Of a DNA stretch of 5,679 nt, positions 1-5,679 are shown one piece after another. This stretch comes from Pseudomonadota bacterium. Its GTDB lineage: Bacteria; Pseudomonadota; Alphaproteobacteria; Thalassobaculales; Thalassobaculaceae. Below the pieces are notes generated by a model. The model ran no database searches. It had not been told where the DNA came from and worked only from the letters and a program-made list of their open reading frames with translations. Numbering within the stretch: position 1 is the stretch's first letter; every line of letters begins with the position of its first letter. The stretch is taken from the NCBI GenBank assembly GCA_027623845.1, contig JAQBUJ010000242.1, positions 1 to 5,679 of the forward strand, given 5' to 3'. The position numbers were made by a program, and so were the translations under genes.

Positions 1-1013
1 TGCTCGCGGAGCGAGCCGTCCAGCGCAAACAACACGCTAGCGGCCGACATGTTGCCATGATCGCGCAACGTCGCGCGGGTCGCGGTGAAGGATCCGGGCG
101 GACGGGAAAGCGCTTGCTCCAAAGCGTCGATCACCTTGGCGCCGCCGGGGTGGCAAACGAAATGATCGATGTCCTCGACCCTCAGACCATAACGCGCCAG
201 GAAGGCGTCAGTGGCAGCGCGGAAACGGGTGTGGACGATTTCCGGGATCGATCGTTGAAAAATCACGCCCAACCCGGCGTCCTCAACCCGCCACCCCATG
301 ACGTCGGTCGTGTCCGGCCATGTATGCTCTCCCCAAGCGGTGACGGCTGGCCCGGTTCCGGATTCCGAGGGCACAAGCACCAGAGCAGCGGCCCCGTCAC
401 CAAACAAGGCCGTCGCCACCAGATTGCTTTTACTGAGATCATCCAGGCGGAAGGTGAGGCTGCACAGCTCAACCACCAAGAGCAACACCGTCTCGCCATC
501 TGCGCCGTTGGCCGCACCAGCAGCCATCTGCGCCGCCCGCCCCAACCCCAGCACCCCACCGCCACAGCCGAGACCGAAGACCGGCAAACGTTTAACGTCC
601 GGACGAAACCCAAGGCGAGTGAACAGCCGAGCCTCCAAACTTGGCGTCGCCACACCGGTGCTGGAAACAGTGATGATCGTGTCGATGTCCGAGGGCGACA
701 CCCCGGCATGGCCGATCGCCTCGCGGGCGGCCTGCTCCAGCAAGTTCTCGGCGACCTGCAGATAGGCATCGTTGGAGACCGTCCAACCACGCGGCTGCAG
801 GAACCAGTCGAGGGGGCGAGAAAAATAACGATTTTGCACTCCCGCGTTATCGTAAACCGGCTCCAAGCGCTTAAAGATATCGGAACGCGCGCCAAAAGCT
901 TCTCGCGCCTTCTCACGCACCGCCGCCTGGCTGAAACGATGCGGCGGCGACGCAGTGGCGATCCCGGCGAGCCGCAGCGGCTTGGATGGTCGCTTGGCGT
1001 TGTTCGAGGTCAA
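1..1013 (-). CDS. Type III polyketide synthase (chalcone/stilbene synthase superfamily), 3' end off window
   Basis: Translating the minus strand from a TTG at 1013-1011 gives an open frame of 337 codons to the window edge, with no stop. The protein looks like a bacterial type III polyketide synthase, a homodimeric thiolase-fold enzyme that extends an acyl-CoA starter with malonyl-CoA units and cyclises the chain to resorcinols, pyrones or naphthalenes. The N-terminal part reads LAGIATASPPHRF (about residues 15-27), then a segment typical of the family, RPLDWFLQPRGW (66-77). The nucleophile is Cys150 in FGLGCGGGVLGLGRA. Phe188 aligns with the gatekeeper Phe of chalcone synthase, followed by ALFGDGAAALV (202-212). 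The catalytic His288 lies in FVCHPGGAKV and Asn321 in DHGNMSAAS. All catalytic residues are present, so the gene looks intact; some tens of C-terminal residues are probably missing beyond the edge. No ATG exists in frame before the conserved N-terminus, and the frame is closed upstream by the gcvP stop, which makes TTG the likeliest start. The product (alkylresorcinol, alkylpyrone or other) cannot be told from this sequence. Confidence 0.9.
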   Translation of the reverse strand, partial: MTSNNAKRPSKPLRLAGIATASPPHRFSQAAVREKAREAFGARSDIFKRLEPVYDNAGVQNRYFSRPLDWFLQPRGWTVSNDAYLQVAENLLEQAAREAIGHAGVSPSDIDTIITVSSTGVATPSLEARLFTRLGFRPDVKRLPVFGLGCGGGVLGLGRAAQMAAGAANGADGETVLLLVVELCSLTFRLDDLSKSNLVATALFGDGAAALVLVPSESGTGPAVTAWGEHTWPDTTDVMGWRVEDAGLGVIFQRSIPEIVHTRFRAATDAFLARYGLRVEDIDHFVCHPGGAKVIDALEQALSRPPGSFTATRATLRDHGNMSAASVLFALDGSLRE

Positions 1014-1035
1014 AAACCTGGCACCGGTCTCTCCT
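1011..1035 (-). promoter_or_regulatory. Translation start region of the type III PKS (TTG start, distant SD)
   Basis: The gap after gcvP contains AGGAG (1035-1031), but it lies 17 nt before the in-frame TTG (1013-1011), further than usual. A weaker AGG (1019-1017) is only 3 nt away. A GTG (1024-1022) sits at a better distance from the AGGAG, but its frame ends at a stop within a few codons. Initiation is therefore probably weak or coupled to termination of gcvP translation. The exact start is an inference. Confidence 0.5.
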
Positions 1036-1046
1036 AATCCACCGCC

Positions 1047-3929
<2,883 letters not shown>

Positions 3930-3932
<3 letters not shown>

Positions 3933-3945
3933 CGCCGTTCTCCTT
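3930..3945 (-). promoter_or_regulatory. Ribosome binding site that sets the gcvP start
   Basis: AAGGAG (3945-3940) lies 7 nt before the ATG at 3932-3930. This is a near-ideal Shine-Dalgarno site and rejects the longer reading frame that starts at 4067 within gcvH. Confidence 0.85.
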
Positions 3946-3963
3946 GTTGTCTTCAGACGGGTC

Positions 3964-3978
3964 GAGCCGCGCAGGCTC
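3964..3978 (-). other. Small hairpin at the gcvH stop codon
   Basis: GAGCC and GGCTC form a 5-bp inverted repeat around a 5-nt loop (TGCGC). The 5' arm begins inside the gcvH TGA stop. There is no following U-run, so it is not an intrinsic terminator. It could stabilise the upstream mRNA or be chance in GC-rich DNA. Confidence 0.35.
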
Positions 3979-4351
3979 AAAGGGTAGCGCAAAACGTCTT
4001 GTAGGCATCCCGGTCCATCAGACCATCCAGCTCGCCCGCATCGGACAGCGTGATCTTGAACATCCACCCCTCGGCCATCGGGTCGGCATTGACGGTCTCC
4101 GGTGCGCCATCCAAGACGTCATTCGCTTCGGTGATCGTCCCGGAGACCGGGCAATAGATATCACTCGCCGCTTTCACCGATTCAACGACGCCCACGTCGT
4201 CGTCCTTGGCAACCTCTTCACCCACCTTGCTAACCTCGACAAAGACGATGTCGCCAAGCTGCTCCTGGGCATAGTCGGTGATGCCGACAGTCCCGCTGTC
4301 GCCCTCGACGAGGATCCATTCATGCTCTTCCGAAAAATAGAGGGTGCTCAT
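3977..4351 (-). CDS. gcvH: Glycine cleavage system H protein (lipoyl carrier)
   Basis: This 124-residue protein is the small, acidic lipoyl-domain shuttle that carries the aminomethyl group from GcvP to GcvT and then delivers the reduced lipoamide to lipoamide dehydrogenase. It begins with the family pattern of a short strand and EEHEWI (8-13), then GTVGITDYAQEQLGDIVFVEV (about 20-40). The lipoylated residue is Lys60 in VVESVKAASDIY, and the C-terminal half has the usual CPVSG (67-71) and a GWMFKI strand (95-100). The length is normal for bacterial GcvH. The reading frame is open upstream to 4657 inside gcvT, but the ATG at 4351 is chosen because AGGAG lies 8 nt before it and the conserved N-terminus starts there. 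It sits 37 nt after gcvT and 44 nt before gcvP. No lipoate ligase or synthase gene is in the window, so lipoylation must be supplied from elsewhere. Confidence 0.98.
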   Translation of the reverse strand: MSTLYFSEEHEWILVEGDSGTVGITDYAQEQLGDIVFVEVSKVGEEVAKDDDVGVVESVKAASDIYCPVSGTITEANDVLDGAPETVNADPMAEGWMFKITLSDAGELDGLMDRDAYKTFCATL

Positions 4352-4364
4352 GGTTAACTCTCCT
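4349..4364 (-). promoter_or_regulatory. Ribosome binding site that sets the gcvH start
   Basis: AGGAG (4364-4360) lies 8 nt before the ATG at 4351-4349. It supports the short 124-residue product over an extended frame reaching back into gcvT. Confidence 0.8.
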
Positions 4365-4388
4365 GGCTTGTCTTTGTTTTTTTGATTT

Positions 4389-5489
4389 TCAGCCGCGTTT
4401 GTAGTTTGCCTTGACGAAAGGTAGCGCCGCGACCTTGGCCGGCAATGGCTTACCGCGCACGATGACGTTGATTTCGGTATCGACCGCACTGGCATGGCTG
4501 GCCACATAGCCCATGGCGACCGGCCTTTCAAAACTGGGACCAAAACCACCACTGGTGATCTCGCCGACCCGGTTGCCGCCGGTATCCGCGATCTCGGTGC
4601 CCTCGCGGGCCGGGGCGCGGCCGTCCGGGCGAATCCCGACGCGGCGGCGCGGCGCACCCTCGGCCAATTGTTTTAAAATTACCTCGGCGCCGGGAAACCC
4701 GCCCTCCTCGCGCCGGCGCTTGCCGATGGTCCATTCCAAAGCCGCCTCGACGGGCGTTGTATCCGGGCCGAGGTCATGACCGTAGAGGCACAACCCCGCT
4801 TCAAGGCGCAGCGAATCCCGCGCGCCAAGACCAATCGGCGCCACCGCATCGTCATTCAGCAAGGTCTCAGCGATCTCAACCGCCTTATCGGCGGGCATCG
4901 AGATTTCAAAACCGTCCTCGCCGCTATAGCCGGAGCGGGAGATGAAGCATTCAGCGCCGGCCAATTCAAAGCTGCCGGCGGACATGAACGACAGGCCGGC
5001 CACTCCCGGCACCAATCTACTCAGCACCACCTCGGCCGCCGGTCCCTGCAGCGCCACCAGCGCCCGGTCTTCCAGGACCTGGATATCGCAATCGAGATTG
5101 TCACGCATGTGCGTGATGTCCTGCTCCTTGCAAGCGGCGTTCACCACGACGAAAAGATGATCCCCAGCATTGGTGACGATCAGATCGTCAAGGATACCGC
5201 CGGCCCCGTCGGTAAACAGGGTGTAGCGCATCGCCCCAGGCTTCAGCGCCTGAAGGTTGCCAGGCACCAACGCCTCGAGCTTGGCCGCCGCGTCCGCGCC
5301 TGTTAACCGCACCTGGCCCATATGCGAGACATCGAACAGCCCCGCCTTGGCGCGGGTGTGCAGGTGCTCGGTCTTTACCCCGGCGGGATATTGCACGGGC
5401 ATGGCATACCCAGCGAACGGCACCATTTTGGCGCCAAGCCTCTCATGCACCCGGTGAAGTGGTGTGGTTTTGAGATTGTCTTCAGACAT
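4389..5489 (-). CDS. gcvT: Aminomethyltransferase, T protein of the glycine cleavage system
   Basis: The 366-residue protein transfers the methylene carbon from aminomethyl-lipoyl GcvH to tetrahydrofolate, releasing ammonia and giving 5,10-methylene-THF. Family motifs appear in order: LKTTPLHRVHERLGAKMVPFAGY (about 6-28), PVQYP (31-35), GLFDVSHMGQV (50-60), GGILDDLIV (97-105, containing the Asp pair that includes the catalytic acid), ALQGP (146-150), SRSGYSGEDGFEI (184-196), LGARDSLRLEAGLCLYGHDL (221-240), and the C-terminal barrel with GEITSGGFGPSF (309-320) and the IAMGYV-like PVAMGYV (323-329). The length is typical. A GTG at 5504 is also in frame, but the ATG at 5489 has GGAGG only 5 nt upstream and the GTG has no such site, so ATG is preferred. 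This is the first gene after the riboswitch leader, and it is followed by gcvH after 37 nt. Confidence 0.97.
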   Translation of the reverse strand: MSEDNLKTTPLHRVHERLGAKMVPFAGYAMPVQYPAGVKTEHLHTRAKAGLFDVSHMGQVRLTGADAAAKLEALVPGNLQALKPGAMRYTLFTDGAGGILDDLIVTNAGDHLFVVVNAACKEQDITHMRDNLDCDIQVLEDRALVALQGPAAEVVLSRLVPGVAGLSFMSAGSFELAGAECFISRSGYSGEDGFEISMPADKAVEIAETLLNDDAVAPIGLGARDSLRLEAGLCLYGHDLGPDTTPVEAALEWTIGKRRREEGGFPGAEVILKQLAEGAPRRRVGIRPDGRAPAREGTEIADTGGNRVGEITSGGFGPSFERPVAMGYVASHASAVDTEINVIVRGKPLPAKVAALPFVKANYKRG

Positions 5490-5499
5490 CAGAGCCTCC
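5487..5499 (-). promoter_or_regulatory. gcvT ribosome binding site and start codon
   Basis: GGAGG (5499-5495), spacer CTCTG (5494-5490) and ATG (5489-5487). The spacer repeats the 5' P1 strand of riboswitch aptamer 2, so it can compete for the same partner, CAGAG at 5549-5545 (see findings). Confidence 0.8.
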
Positions 5500-5510
5500 G
5501 ACACAAATAA

Positions 5511-5541
5511 GCGCCGTCCCGGCGATTACCAGGACGGACGC
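5511..5541 (-). terminator. GC-rich hairpin with U-rich tail in the riboswitch expression platform (candidate attenuator)
   Basis: On the transcript, 5541-5529 pairs with 5522-5511: GCG/CGC, one bulged U (5538), then CCGUCC/GGACGG, a U-G pair and two G-C pairs closing a 6-nt loop. The stem is about 12 bp. It is followed by UUAUUUGUGU (5510-5501), an imperfect U-tract. This resembles a weak intrinsic terminator placed between the second glycine aptamer and gcvT. It could equally be a spacer hairpin in a translational switch, because it does not overlap the P1 helix of the aptamer. Confidence 0.5.
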
Positions 5542-5543
5542 CC

Positions 5544-5642
5544 CCTCTGTCGAAAACCTGAGAGATTCTCCGCACCGAAACGGCTCGGCTTGGCTTTCCC
5601 CTTCGGTGAGACAACGGGACCCCGTCGCCTGCTTTCCAGAGG
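5544..5642 (-). promoter_or_regulatory. Glycine riboswitch, aptamer 2 (complete)
   Basis: A complete glycine aptamer lies in the gcvT leader. P1 is CCUCUG (5642-5637) paired with CAGAGG (5549-5544). The P2/P3 core keeps the signature CACCGAAGGGG (5608-5598), with the returning strand AUCUCUCAGG (5566-5557). GACGG/CCGUU forms a P3a-like hairpin, and CCGA/UCGG another stem. Such aptamers bind glycine and, in gcv leaders, usually switch expression on, so that glycine induces its own breakdown. The usual GGCA after CUCUCA is here GGUU. The assignment rests on conserved sequence, pairing and the position before gcvTHP. Confidence 0.92.
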
Positions 5643-5655
5643 TTCCTCGCCTTAA

Positions 5656-5679
5656 GGTCCGTTTGCCTGAGAGATTCCG
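5656..5679 (-). promoter_or_regulatory. Glycine riboswitch, aptamer 1 (3' end only, cut by window edge)
   Basis: The transcript reads AAUCUCUCAGGCAAACGGACC (21 nt ending at 5656; core CUCUCAGGCA), the canonical 3' half of a glycine aptamer. It is joined to aptamer 2 by a short linker (5655-5643). It shows the tandem architecture. The rest of aptamer 1, the promoter and any leader kink-turn strand lie beyond 5679. Confidence 0.88.

Noticed and set aside
263..916. Minus-strand open frame of 217 codons inside the PKS
   Set aside because: It is in another frame of the PKS gene, with Arg/Ser/Trp-rich composition and no motif. The PKS frame explains the sequence.
57..1037. Plus-strand open frame of 326 codons
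   Set aside because: It lies opposite the type III PKS, whose catalytic motifs are clear. Its low-complexity composition is typical of antisense frames.
1014..1046. Possible terminator between gcvP and the PKS
   Set aside because: The 33-nt gap contains no stem-loop with a U-run, only SD-like AGGAG.
3933..4067. 45-residue N-terminal extension of GcvP
   Set aside because: It overlaps gcvH, lacks a ribosome binding site and is not part of the conserved protein. The ATG at 3932 has an excellent one.
4352..4657. Extended N-terminus of GcvH reaching into gcvT
   Set aside because: It is Arg/Ala/Pro-rich shadow sequence within gcvT. The 124-residue form has the right length and a good ribosome binding site.
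5490..5504. Upstream GTG start for GcvT adding five residues
   Set aside because: Its sequence contains the Shine-Dalgarno GGAGG serving the ATG at 5489, and it has no ribosome binding site of its own.

Overview
The window is GC-rich and carries one convergent set of genes, all transcribed from right to left (minus strand). Codon use, the fused single-chain GcvP and the overall protein character suggest an alphaproteobacterium, perhaps of the Rhodospirillales. That placement is an inference from protein style, not a database result.

In transcription order the layout is as follows. (1) Positions 5679-5505 are an untranslated leader holding a tandem glycine riboswitch: the 3' end of a first aptamer cut by the window edge, then a complete second aptamer. 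A strong GC-rich hairpin with a short U-rich tail follows, lying just before the first gene. (2) gcvT (5489-4389) encodes the aminomethyltransferase (T protein). (3) gcvH (4351-3977) encodes the lipoyl carrier (H protein). (4) gcvP (3932-1047) encodes the PLP-dependent glycine decarboxylase (P protein). (5) The 5' part of a type III polyketide synthase gene (chalcone/stilbene synthase superfamily) starts only 33 nt after the gcvP stop, at a TTG codon at 1013, and runs off the left edge of the window. It has no complete reading frame inside the window, and longer reading frames overlie it on both strands, but its Cys-His-Asn catalytic triad is clear.

GcvT, GcvH and GcvP, together with the general lipoamide dehydrogenase encoded elsewhere, oxidatively split glycine into CO2, NH3 and methylene-tetrahydrofolate. 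The riboswitch is the expected sensor that turns this pathway on when glycine is plentiful. Gaps of 37, 44 and 33 nt with no obvious terminator imply one transcript. The polyketide synthase may therefore be co-transcribed with glycine catabolism, which is the most unusual point of the window. Two further points are worth checking. The 3' strand of P1 in aptamer 2 can alternatively pair with the gcvT start region, which suggests a translational switch. Also, gcvP and the polyketide synthase share one reading frame, separated by a single TAG.
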